Shown here: piece by piece, positions 10,480 through 20,500 of the stretch
Layout of the letters: each line of letters starts with the position of its first letter
Numbering within the stretch: the first letter of the stretch is position 1
Assembly: GCA_021029095.1 (NCBI GenBank)
Contig: JAJOHG010000048.1
Span: 62,001 to 126,000, forward strand
Direction of reading: 5' to 3'
DNA from: Phellopilus nigrolimitatus
Lineage: Eukaryota > Basidiomycota > Agaricomycetes > Hymenochaetales > Hymenochaetaceae
DNA length: 64,000 nt
Made by a program: the position numbers and the translations under genes
The notes under the pieces: generated by a model
The model's database searches: none
Seen by the model: the letters and a program-made list of their open reading frames with translations, nothing else
Told to the model about the DNA's origin: nothing

Positions 10480-11473
10480 CTAGAGAGCAAGGTTGATGGG
10501 CGTGCACCCGATGTTGATCAACCCGTTGAAAGAGTTGTTTTGGCAGCTGAATCGACCAGTGTATTGGTCAGTGAATGTCGAACAAGAAATATGAAATAAA
10601 AGGTATGACATACCAAACGGTCTGCGCGTTGCTATTATCACGACGAAGCGAGTTAATTAGTTCTCTGTATTCTACGAGAAAGAAAGAAAAAAAGACAAAC
10701 CAAGAGCCGCCAGAGCCAAGACCGACGCCCTGCAAAGCGAGAAGAAGAAAAAAAAAACATGAGCATCATAGCAGCGGAGAAGCGAAATAAAACAACGTAC
10801 AGTGATGGGTGAGCAGGTCAGTCCGACCGGCACGTTCGCGCCCTGCAAGTCGATGCCGAGGAGCGCGATGAGGTTCGAGGCACTGTCCGAGGACGCAGGC
10901 TCTACCGAGTTGCAGCACTGGACGGGGCCGGTCGAGCACGTCGTGCCAGTCGGAGCGGGGCCGCCTATCGGAGAGCAGTCAGATTTAGTGTGTAGCGCTC
11001 GTGGTTGATCTAGCAAGCCCACCGGTGGTAACAGTGACGGTGGTCGTTGTCGGGGCGCCTCCACCTGGTGTGGTAGGAACGACCGAGCCAGAGGAGGACG
11101 GGGGAGCACCGCCGCCCGGAGAGGTAGGGGAAGGGACGCCGCTTGAAGAGCTGGGCGCACCTCCACCCGGAGAGCTAGGTGGCGCTCCACCCGGGGAGCT
11201 GGGCGCGCCTCCACCGGGGGCGGAAGAACAGGGCTCGGTGGGCTTGGGCGATGGGACGGGCGTCGGAGTGGGCGCCGGAGTGGGGGTCGGCGCCAGAGTT
11301 GGGTGCGGGTGCGGCTTGGAGGACGGCGCGGGGCGGCAGGGGCAGTCCTGGACGGGTGGCACGTCCTCGATGAGGGCGAGGATGTCGATGGCGGCGGCGC
11401 TGGCGGGGGTGGCGTGCTGGACGAGGAGCAGGGGGAGCGCGCCGGCGAGGAGGGCGAGGAGGGAGAGCTTCAT
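10480..11473 (-). CDS. Class I hydrophobin with long Pro/Gly/Ser-rich extension (242 aa)
   Basis: Exons in coding order are 11473-11023, 10964-10801, 10729-10701, 10631-10614 and 10546-10480. They sum to 243 codons including TAG. Residues 1-26 are a signal peptide (MKLSLLALLAGALPLLL). About 120 residues follow that are rich in Pro, Ser, Thr and Gly with TP-repeats, plus extra cysteines in DCPC and EPC. The hydrophobin domain has all eight cysteines: C, x6, CC (CSTGPVQCC), C (GLTCSPIT), C-x5-CC (SCNAQTVCC) and a last C (GCTPIN). Hydrophobins self-assemble as amphipathic films on hyphal and fruit-body surfaces. The fourth exon is only 18 nt. Intron 1 has a CTGAC branch site. A TATA box lies near 11,661-11,668 on this strand. 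The extension is much longer than usual for the class. Confidence 0.9.
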
Positions 11474-11946
11474 GGTTGGACTTGCGTGGGTGGGGTGGGG
11501 TGGAATTGAACAAAGTAAAGTAAAGTAAGGTAAGGTAAGGTGAGGTAAGGTATGGGGCGAAAAGAGGGAAGTAGCGAGCGTGGGTGGTGCGGAAGGGCGA
11601 GCAAGGGGCACGAGGACGTTCGTGGTTGGGAAAGAGAGCAGGGGGCGGGGGGAGGCTAGGCTTTATAGTCGGCGTCGGGGTTTGATGTTCGGCAGGTCGC
11701 GGCGGAGAAGCAGTAGCAGCGTAAGGGATGAGGCCAGTCGCGCGGCGGGTGGCATTCAAGTTGGCCCTGCATTACGAAAGCCAGCGACGGCGTCGAGATG
11801 CATTGCGAGACGCGGCCGGCTGCGATTCTTCGGTTGAAATACAGGCTCGACCGAACGGTGGTGTCGGGGGTGCTACTCAGAAGGCAGACGCGCCGATCTC
11901 GGAGTCGGAAGCAGTCCTTTTAGCTCGAAAACGCCGCAAGCTTAAG
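11474..11946. promoter_or_regulatory. Hydrophobin promoter and leader with GTAAG repeat
   Basis: Minus-strand TATA-like CTATAAAG lies at 11,661-11,668, about 190 bases before the hydrophobin ATG. The presumed leader carries a pentanucleotide tract of GTAAG units at 11,513-11,552 (CTTAC in the transcript). The rest of the stretch up to copy B has no supported gene. Confidence 0.5.
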
Positions 11947-11992
11947 CTACACTTCGTGCACTTGCATGTCAACACGGCTCCGAAAACGAAAT

Positions 11993-12439
11993 AAGGGTCC
12001 GCGACTCCGCGCCCCAACCAGCTTCAGGGCCGGCGCTTACGCGTCCATCACGCCGCGACGACCTCCGCGGCAAGTTCTACGACGACTCCGACGACTCCTT
12101 CGGCCTCCCCTCCGCCTCAGGCTCGGACTCGCCCACCGCCGCCAACTCCTCCCCGCGCGCGCGAGACGGGCTTCATGGCAGACGACATCGCCGACGTGTT
12201 CGAGCTGCCCGCGCACGGGCACGGGAACGGCGCTCTCGGGATCAGGCTACCTGACGACGTTCGTGCAGACCGAGGTCGAGCGCGTCAAGTTCGTCGTGCG
12301 GAGCTACGTGCGCACGCGGCTCTCCAAGGTGTACGCCCGCGTCCCCCCTCCCTCCCCCTTCCCCGCCTCTTTTTCCTAATGATAATAATACTAATAAAAT
12401 CCGCCCTGCGTTGCCCGCCAGATCGAGCAGCACGCGGCG
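11993..12439 (+). pseudogene. Truncated SLD5 fragment (copy B)
   Basis: This has the same structure as the copy A fragment at 127-575, with the same internal deletions and the same end in exon 3. The truncation therefore predates the duplication of the unit. Only scattered single-base differences separate the two fragments. It is unlikely to be functional because the GINS A-domain is cut. Confidence 0.85.
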
Positions 12440-13704
12440 CCCTCCCCGCGCGCGTGCGCCATAAAGCAAAAGAAGCAAAAAAAAAGACAAAAGAGAAGAA
12501 GTGGTATCTACCAGCAACCTAACATGAAGCACGGGTCTCCACAGCGCTCGCCTTCGACAGGTCCGCATCGCCTGTATCAAATCGCGTGCGCCGACATGCC
12601 CGCCCGCCCGGAGGAGGTCCCGGGACACGCAAATCACCCATTTCCGAGAGAGAACTCGACAAGTAAACACGCGACTCCGAACTTGCGGGAAGACGTTTAT
12701 TCGCAAGGGTTAGCAGCCTGACAAAAAGCTACAGGTGCGCCCTATCCTATTTTCTCATCTGTATGGATTTTTATACATCTCGTCTTTCGTCCAGACAAGG
12801 CAAGGCCCGCCGTCGGCGAGCACTCGGCGACACAGGCAAGCCCATCCACATGAAGGCCCTTCGAGTGCACCAGCGTCAAACTACTGCCTCTATCTTCCTC
12901 TGTCTTACTATAACCTCGCAGTACATCCACTCCCGCAGCACCAGCTCACCAGCGCTCCAAGGAGACAGACAGCAAGCGCGTCCGCCGAGGAGCGGAAGCG
13001 CGTCCGTGGACCTGCGGGGCCAAGAGTGCGACCGGTACAGCTTCCTCCCCCCATTATTTTCTTCTCTCAAATGTGTCTGACATCGAAGGGGAAAAAAACG
13101 ACGTATGTATGTATGTATGTATGTATGTACATACAGGTGCCGCAAGAAGAAGGCCGAAGCCCATCGAGCGAGCGCCGGGCGGGCCGCCGGCGGGACTCTG
13201 CGCGGCGCCGCGCGCGCGCGCGGGCCAGTGTCGGTGCGGAGCAGACGCAATCGTTCGCGTCCCCCGCCCGCGCTCTGGCGGCACCCGCAGTCCCAGCCAG
13301 TCTGCGCCCGCGAACGCCGCGGCTCGCATCAACGCAATTGTCCGTGTGCGCGCGCACACGCTCGGGGAGACGCTTTTCGTTGGGTATCATACCGGGCGTG
13401 TGCCGACGCAGACGCAGATACGGATGCGGATGCAGATGCAGATGCAGGTGCGGAGCCCCCAAGCCGGTAAGCGATCAACGAGAGAGCGCGGACGCGACCA
13501 GGAAATCGAGCGGGTCGGGCCAGACGCGGGCTCGCCGATACGTATCTGCGTACGCCTCTGCGGGCACGGGCGGGCGTCTGCGCCCCGCGCAGTAGCGCCA
13601 GGAGTGCGGCTGCAACCGCAAGGGAGACGCGAGGAATGCACGCAGGTGCCGCTGGCTCGACCGCGGCCGTCGACATTGGACTCTGGGGGCCCGCGTGTGC
13701 GGCG
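12440..13704. other. GC-rich spacer of copy B, no supported gene
   Basis: This is the counterpart of 576-1,837. Open frames on both strands shift relative to copy A at the microsatellite and A-runs, so they are not evidence for protein. Confidence 0.6.
13102..13136 (+). repeat. (GTAT)n microsatellite, copy B
   Basis: This is the longer allele of the copy A repeat at 1,244-1,266. The upstream A-run also differs in length between the copies. Confidence 0.9.
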
Positions 13705-13947
13705 CGCCTATAAGAGCGCGCGGTTAGATGATAGAGCGCTGCGCGCGATCTAGAGCGGCGCTGTTCTCTTCCAGTCGGAGCTTTCTTCTTCTTTTTTGAC
13801 TGCGTGTCACGCGGCGCAGAGACCTAGGGACGGATGGCAAAGTCCCGGCGTATGCGCGGCTCCTTGCATTGCTTGGTCCAAACCGGCACATGAAAGGCTG
13901 GTCTGTTCGTGGTGTACATCCGACGATCGATGGTCGACCGCAGTACA

Positions 13948-14076
13948 ATGCTTTCTGCCTTCCTGACTGTGGTGCTCTTTCTTTGTTGTCAAAGTATACG
14001 TCCTACTGAAAGTGCTACTCCTGCCATGACCGCGTACCACAATACCTTGGACTCCAACGACTCGTCCTGCATCTGA
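13948..14076 (+). CDS. Candidate small secreted peptide, 42 aa (copy B)
   Basis: This is the duplicate of the ORF at 2,077-2,205 with the same predicted 42-residue product: an N-terminal hydrophobic signal-like stretch and a short polar tail. There is no independent evidence of expression. The same caveats apply. Confidence 0.25.
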   Translation: MLSAFLTVVLFLCCQSIRPTESATPAMTAYHNTLDSNDSSCI

Positions 14077-14812
14077 TGCGCTTTTTATTACATCTAATGG
14101 CGGCCTCTGAATAGGTGGTAGCGCACATTTCGATCAGCTTCCTCACGAGGACGAGCGTATCCTCCACTTCGGCGGGCCTGACTGCGCGGATGCGCGTGTG
14201 GTGAAGGTGGGCAGCTCCTCCTCTCTTCACACCGGACTGTCCGTTCAGCTAAGCTGTTTGCGCGTGAGTCCGATGGCTTTCAGCTCAGTGCCTGCGTACT
14301 GTTCTTGCTTCTACAAAGCTTAAAAATCGTTCGTCCGTCGCGGGGCTCTACGACGTCGGGGAGGTCAAACGGCACGTGTACATTACTATCCGGTGTGTCC
14401 GCGTCTTTTCAGATCTGTAACACGATTTTATACAAAATTCTAGATGCAACTGGCAAGTCTTAACTTTTGGAAATCGTGAGGTCAAGATCGGAAGCGTACA
14501 TGTACAAGGATAGTCCAGAAGGTACCGCCCTAGGGGTAGGAAAAAGAAGGCTGGATGAAACACCACTAAGGGAGAGGCTGCCTATTGTTCAGTCTCTTCA
14601 CACGAAGTGCGCAGCTCCTGTGGCTCACCCAATTGTGGAGGACACTCGGAATGAAGCCGGCCGCGACCCTGGTCACGAGTTCACTTCATTGCTCCCTGAG
14701 AACCAACAGCTTTGCGTCCCTCTCCGTGCAAACAGAGGCATGTTGCCATCCTCTACGCAATGGTAACCACCGTGGTTGCTGGTTACAAGCCTGGCGCAAA
14801 CTGCCCGGGGCA

Positions 14813-14818
14813 TATAAA
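14813..14818 (+). promoter_or_regulatory. TATA box of F-box gene B
   Basis: TATAAA lies 50 bases upstream of the ATG at 14,863, in the same context as the copy A promoter. Confidence 0.6.
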
Positions 14819-14862
14819 GGCATGCTTCCTGCTGTGGGGAGTGGCCATTCAACCGTTCAGCA

Positions 14863-16669
14863 ATGCCTTCCAATCCCTCTGTGACCAGAGTTGGTGTTTT
14901 CTTCCTATCTTTACCCAGTTGAATGACAATCCGATCTAATCATCTGTTTGTTTCAGCCATGCAAGCTTCTCCGCAGAATCTCTTCTGGCTTCCGGCGGCG
15001 TGGGCACCAGCCGTCCAGCCATTCAGCAACACTTTCCTACATCTCTAAGGTCTCAGATGTCGTCTGGTTTGAGATTGCACTGTATTCAGATATAAGTGAA
15101 GTCCAGAGTCTTGTACTTGTATGTGCTTCCAGCATGTTTACCCGACTGAACAACAAGTTGATGGTTTTGCTTTTCTCTCAGACATGCAGGTTTATCCACA
15201 ACATCATTTCAGTCCGAGTCTTCTGGCTGTATCGCCTGCATGCCCTGGAGCAAGATAATGCACCCAACCTGCCTCCCCACATCTCCATCAGCACACTCAC
15301 CTTGCCCCAGCTGCGCACCCTTGTCATACGCGCACACCGGCGCCATCGCAACTGCATGCGTCCCGGCACCCTGCGACCTACACGGGAGATCCGAGTGAAC
15401 ATTAAGTGTCCATACCTGCATGACATCAGCTCCAATCAGGCACTGCTCCCTGGTGGTGAGCTCTTCCTGGTCTGGACGGCTGAAGGGTACATTCAGTGCT
15501 TCAATGTGCGGAAAAGAAAGTGTATCTGGACATACCAGCCAAAGGAGCCTATGAGCAGGGAAGAGATCTTGGAGCGTCAACCATATAAGCTTAAGGTTGA
15601 AGGCTTTGACTATGACATGCAGGCAAATGGTGATGTGCACGTGCTCGTAGTGAGTGGAGTGAGCTCTCCTCGTGGCATTGGCACAAGGTAAGAGATACAA
15701 CATCCACATGAACAGATGAACTGCCATGTCACTGATGCTTTACTGGATTCAGAATTATTGAGATAATCCAGTCCTCACCCCAAACAAAGATTCCCAGACC
15801 GCGTTACACATACAAGAGGGAAAACATCTGGAATGTAGATATTCTTACGGTACTTGCAAAGTTGAGTGGTGGTGTATTGGCAGTCTGCATGGATGACCGA
15901 CTTCTCCTGACCTTCTGGGAGGAAAATCGCTCGGTTTTGATACGTGGGGTGTGTATTTCCATTTGATGAAAGTTAAGATAAAATTGACCAATACATTTCT
16001 GTGCAGAGTGAATTTGAAAGCATAGACTTGACAGACAACCATCTCATTTGCACGCAGTATGGCTCTAGGAGAGAATCAGTTGTGGCCATCCGGCTTTCGT
16101 CTTTATACAAGAAGCTGCGCGACTTGAATGCCACTAGGAACTCAGTAAAGAGTCTCACCCTCAATGACCTGCCACATGCCAGATGCCCCATTACACCTAA
16201 CCCAGACTGGTTAGTTAAAAACACAGTGGTCTCTATTTGCAACTTCCACTGGAAGCCTGAAGCTGAGAGAAAAGCAAGAGGGATCAACATCACAGTGTCT
16301 CAGACCGGAAAGGATTTGAACACCTCTCGAATATTTCTCCAGGTGGACTCTTTTCACTTGGATGAGGCTCTGCTTTTGGATGGCGGCATTCCACAACTCA
16401 CACACCACAAGCATTGGCTGACAGGCTTGGACCCACAAATTAACTGGTATTGCACTTCCATGCCACCCTCACAGGCCGGCCAAATATTGATCCATTGCTA
16501 CTCTTCCAATGGATTTTCATTGAAACTTGCTACTACCTCCTACGAGGACGGCATGGTGTTGAAGGAACTACCTATGCTAAGCATTATTTGCAACATGAAA
16601 TTCTACAGCGGCGCTCTTTATTTCCTGACAAGTGACTTTGCATCTCTCGTCATCCAGTATTTTGACTGA
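14863..16669 (+). CDS. F-box-like protein, copy B (5 exons, 517 aa)
   Basis: Exons are 14863-14889, 14957-15118, 15182-15687, 15753-15948 and 16007-16669, summing to 518 codons without an internal stop. Splice sites match the copy A gene. Compared with copy A it has two in-frame 3-base indels (exons 3 and 4) and many substitutions clustered from the middle of exon 3 onward, nearly all changing the amino acid. In the last exon I count 12 base differences, all nonsynonymous. Flanking noncoding DNA and intron 4 are far more similar. Both copies therefore appear to be maintained as proteins while diverging in sequence. Function is as for copy A, and the substrate is unknown. Confidence 0.65.
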
Positions 16670-16833
16670 AGTGCGCCTCCCCCCAATTTGGTTGTCAGTA
16701 GTAGACACATGACTAGCAGTTTGTCGTAAATTAGCAGAAATGTATGTACGGAGATACACCCCCTGTTGGCGAGAGGGAGAACAAGAAACTGTAGGTTACA
16801 TAATTACTAATTGCTCAAATTTTCCCTGCCATT

Positions 16834-17208
16834 TGTCATGAACGATCATTTTCATTTTCTTATTTCCTTACAAATCACGGCCACTTTAGATAATACGGAC
16901 AATAGCGGACATTAGATAAGCTTATGTCATAGGGCTAGACCATGACATCATAGTGACATCACTGACGATGACATCACCTATGACATCATTAACCCCGCCC
17001 GCTCCACTAGAGTAGCCATATTAGGTAGTGTACTACTTGGTCTGTGCGCACTAAGTTTGGGTATATAAGTAGACTAGATATCTGTACTTAGACCCCAGTT
17101 TCGACCTAGTCAATACTCCTGGCTAGTGTGCGTTGCAATACATCTCCCTTACCTCTCTGATTGTTGTGTGACGTGGCGTGAACAGTTGGTTCTAGTCAGT
17201 CGTTGACA
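16834..17208 (+). repeat. Ty3 5' LTR
   Basis: The LTR is 375 bp. It contains a cluster of TGACATCA-type repeats (16,935-16,990) that may be CRE/AP-1-like promoter sites. A TATATAA box is at 17,062-17,068 and the inferred transcript start is near 17,097. Confidence 0.95.
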
Positions 17209-17574
17209 TCAGGTCGAAACTTCCGTACCACCTACAAACGCGATAGTACAGGGACCGTCTTCACGGGCACAGGGCAGCCGATGAATCTTGATGAAGCAAG
17301 GCAAAAGGGGGTTTGCTACAAATGCGGATTGCCAGGTCATATCGGCAAGTTTTGTCCAAATCGCCAAAAGACGGAGGTGCGCGCTACAACTTCTGACACG
17401 CCACCCAGTGGAGGCACGGGAACGAGCGTGTCCACTGGGGTAGAGGTGCGTGAATTGAAGAGTTCCGCGGACATAAAGCAATTTGTGTACGCGATGACGC
17501 CAGAGCAGAAGAAGGCGTGGGCAGCGGAGTTTAATCTCCTTAAAGAGTCGGATTTTGCGGGACCCCAGAAGTGA
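17209..17574 (+). pseudogene. Truncated gag: linker plus CCHC zinc knuckle only
   Basis: The frame begins immediately at the primer-binding site without an ATG; the first Met is at 17,281. It encodes a basic linker, a zinc knuckle (CYKCGLPGHIGKFC, about residue 36) and a short acidic tail to TGA at 17,572. The matrix/capsid region expected before the knuckle (roughly 200-300 residues in the family) is missing. This fits an internal deletion between the primer-binding site and the nucleocapsid. The pol frame is -1 relative to this one and overlaps it only between 17,544 and 17,574. Confidence 0.8.
17211..17221 (+). promoter_or_regulatory. Self-priming primer-binding site
   Basis: AGGTCGAAACT begins 2 bases after the LTR. 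It is the exact reverse complement of AGTTTCGACCT at 17,097-17,107, which lies 35 bases after the TATA box, where transcription should start. Tf1 and sushi-type chromoviruses are known to prime from the folded-back 5' end of their own RNA in this way. No tRNA-type (TGG) site is seen here. Confidence 0.8.
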
Positions 17575-20500
17575 TTACGGCACTTCCTGGGGGAGGTTCG
17601 GTTTCGGTTTCGGACACGGTCACTGTAGATAGTTGTAAAAATAGTTTTCCTACTCCTCCAAAAAACGAAAAAAGCACACAAAAAATAAAAAACAACGAGA
17701 ACGCAAAAACAGAAACTGTAGATAGCTCGCCGTCTGTTGATACAGCGGATGTTTTCCTTTCTTCTTCAAATAATAGTATTTATGAAACCGAACCCAAAAC
17801 CGTAAAAAACGAGTCTCCAAAGGCACGAGCCATCCCCTTTACTGCACCATGGGTGGTAAGGCGCCTAAAGGATGACAAACTCGAAAATGCCCTAACAACG
17901 TTGCGAGTGTGGATGCATGAGAAGAGGCAAGAGGAAGCGAATGAAGAGACTGTACGTCAGATCATTGCGCTAGAAGACGAGGAGGCGGTGAAAGCGGTTA
18001 GAGGGCTGAGGGGCCCTAAAAGGTTTATCAGGGGATCCCGCGGACAGCAGTTGAATGTCGCGGTTTCCCTGCAGGCAACGGACACTGGTTCATGGTTTAA
18101 TGTCGAAGCCCTACTTGACAGTGGCTGCACCGGCTCATGTATCGATCGATCCTTCGTACAAAAGAATGGAATTCGGACCCAAAACACACCAATTCCAATC
18201 CCAGTCTATAACGCCGATGGTACCCTGAACAAGGGAGGATCGATCACAGAGACGGTGGAGATGCGAATGATAATCCGAGATCATGCGGAACGCATCACCT
18301 TCGCAGTCACAGATTTGGGGAAGACAGAATTGTTCATAGGGCACGAGTGGCTAAAACTCCACAACCCGAGCATCGATTGGCAGAAATCAACGATCACATT
18401 TGATAGATGCCCAGATGCATGTGGATATATAGCCGACCTCTTGGACATTGATGCCGACCCTGATGATGACCAGGAACCTGAACTAGTTATGGAGGAAGGA
18501 GAAAGGCTCTTCGCATTCGACTGGGACCAATACGTCTCCTCACATGCTCAAAAAATGAGGCGATGGTCAGATTCGACCGAGACACTTGTGGACTCAACCC
18601 CAGATTATGTGACCGAGTTCAAAGATGTCTTCGATCAATCTGATTTTGACCAGCTACCAGAACGACGCCCGTGGGATCACGCTATAGAACTCACCCCGGG
18701 CTTCGCTCCAGTCGATTGCAAGGTTTACCCCCTAAATCAGGGTGAACAGAAGGCCTTAGATGAATTCCTTGAGGAGAACCTCCGTACAGGCCGGATACGT
18801 CCATCAAAGTCACCGATGGCGTCCCCATTCTTCTTCATTAAAAAGAAAGACGGAAAGCTTCGCCCTGTACAAGATTATCGCAAACTCAATGAGATGACGG
18901 TGAAGAATCGATACCCGTTACCCTTGATACAGGAGCTAGTCGATAAACTGAAACAGGCACGACACTTCACAAAGCTTGATGTCCGTTGGGGGTTTAATAA
19001 CATCCGGATTAAGGAAGGCGATGAGTGGAAGGCAGCGTTTAGGACGAATCGTGGTCTCTTTGAGCCGACAGTAATGTTCTTCGGATTAACAAATTCACCG
19101 GCCACCTTTCAAGGGTTTATGAACGAAATCCTGAAGGATCTGATCGACGACGGACATGTCATAGTGTATCTTGATGATATCTTGATCTTCACAGATGACC
19201 TTGATCATCATCGGAAACTGGTCCGTCGCGTCCTAGAGATACTCCGAGCGAACAAACTGTACCTCAAACCCGAGAAGTGTAGTTTTGAAAAGACCACAAT
19301 CGACTATCTAGGGCTCATTGTCGGTGAGGGGAAGCTGAGGATGGACCCAGCAAAAGTAGCTGCTGTACGAGATTGGCCGAAGCCCACAAAGAAAAAAGAA
19401 CTTCAGTCGTTCCTAGGCTTCTGCAATTTCTACCGGCGCTTCATCCTAGGGTTCAGCGCCCACGCGAAACCACTCACATCATTGACGGGCAACACAGAAT
19501 GGAAATGGGAAGCAGCACAGGATCTTGCCTTTGAACGTCTCAAAGAAAGTATCTGCCAAGAACCAGTGCTCGCGCTCCCTGTTGATGATGGACAATTCCG
19601 TGTGGAAGCAGACTCTTCAGATTTTGCTAATGGTGCCATACTGTCACAGTACATTGACGGAAAATGGCGACCGATCGCTTACCGGTCACAATCACTCAGT
19701 GAAGCCGAACGAAACTACGAGATCTATGACAAAGAGATGCTCGCGATTATGTCTTCACTTGATGATTGGCGACAATACCTTCTCGGGGCTAGAAAACCAT
19801 TTGAAATCTGGTCAGATCACCAAAACCTCCAGTATTTCAGAAAGCCCCAGAAGCTTAACCGGCGACAAGCGCGATGGGTAACAGAATTAGCGGAATATGA
19901 CTTCGTGCTGCACCACAAGCCTGGCGCCTTGATGACAAAAGCTGACCTCCTCTCGAGACGAGCAGGACATAAGACGGGGGAGGATGATAACAGCGACGTC
20001 ACTTTATTAAAACCCGAATTATTTCTGAAAGAAATCTCGTTCGAGTCACTAGACGAGGACTTCATTCAGAGAATAAAACGGGTGCGCAATAATAAAGACA
20101 AGGCGGTAGTAAAAGCACTAGCGGCGGGAGCTAAACTTTGGGAAGAGTACGGCGATGGTCTAATCACGTGGCAGGAAAGAATCTACGTCCCTAAAGATTC
20201 TAAACTGCGTGAGGACATTATCAGGGCGCATCATGACAGTGCGATAGCAGGACACCCAGGGCGGTACAAAACACATGAATTGATTACCCGCAATTACTGG
20301 TGGCCTGGTGTTCAGCGCGATGTTAGGAGCTATGTAGAAGGATGCGACACATGCCAGAGAACAAAGCCACGACGAACGCGTCCCCATGCTCCACTCCAAC
20401 CTAATGAAATCCCAAAAGAACCATGGGAAATTGTCACAGTGGATCTGATTGGCGAGGTTCCTGAGTCGAACGGTCACAATGCCATCTGTGTATTTGTAGA

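Larger units (their letters stand above)
1..10631 (+). repeat. Segmental duplication, copy A (interrupted by the copia element)
   Basis: Bases 1-5,257 and 10,258-10,631 are nearly the same sequence as 11,947-16,833 and 22,029-23,732. The order is a truncated SLD5 5' part, a GC-rich spacer, an F-box gene, a short AT-rich tail and the hydrophobin 3' exons. Noncoding differences are sparse single bases, roughly 1% by eye. Copy A has an extra block of about 80 bases near 36-118. Homology stops after the 18-nt hydrophobin microexon: copy A continues into the intact hydrophobin and copy B does not. The true left boundary may lie before base 1. Confidence 0.9.

Noticed and set aside
11001..11528. 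Plus-strand 175-codon frame rich in Gly/Pro
   Set aside because: Antisense shadow of the hydrophobin exon 1 repeats.
17203..17208. Gag start inside the LTR at a TTG codon
   Set aside because: No ATG there. Retrotransposon Gag normally starts with ATG, and the capsid region is simply missing.
17544..17574. Canonical slippery heptamer for -1 frameshift between gag and pol
   Set aside because: The overlap window was read codon by codon and no X-XXY-YYZ heptamer was found, so the mechanism is left open.
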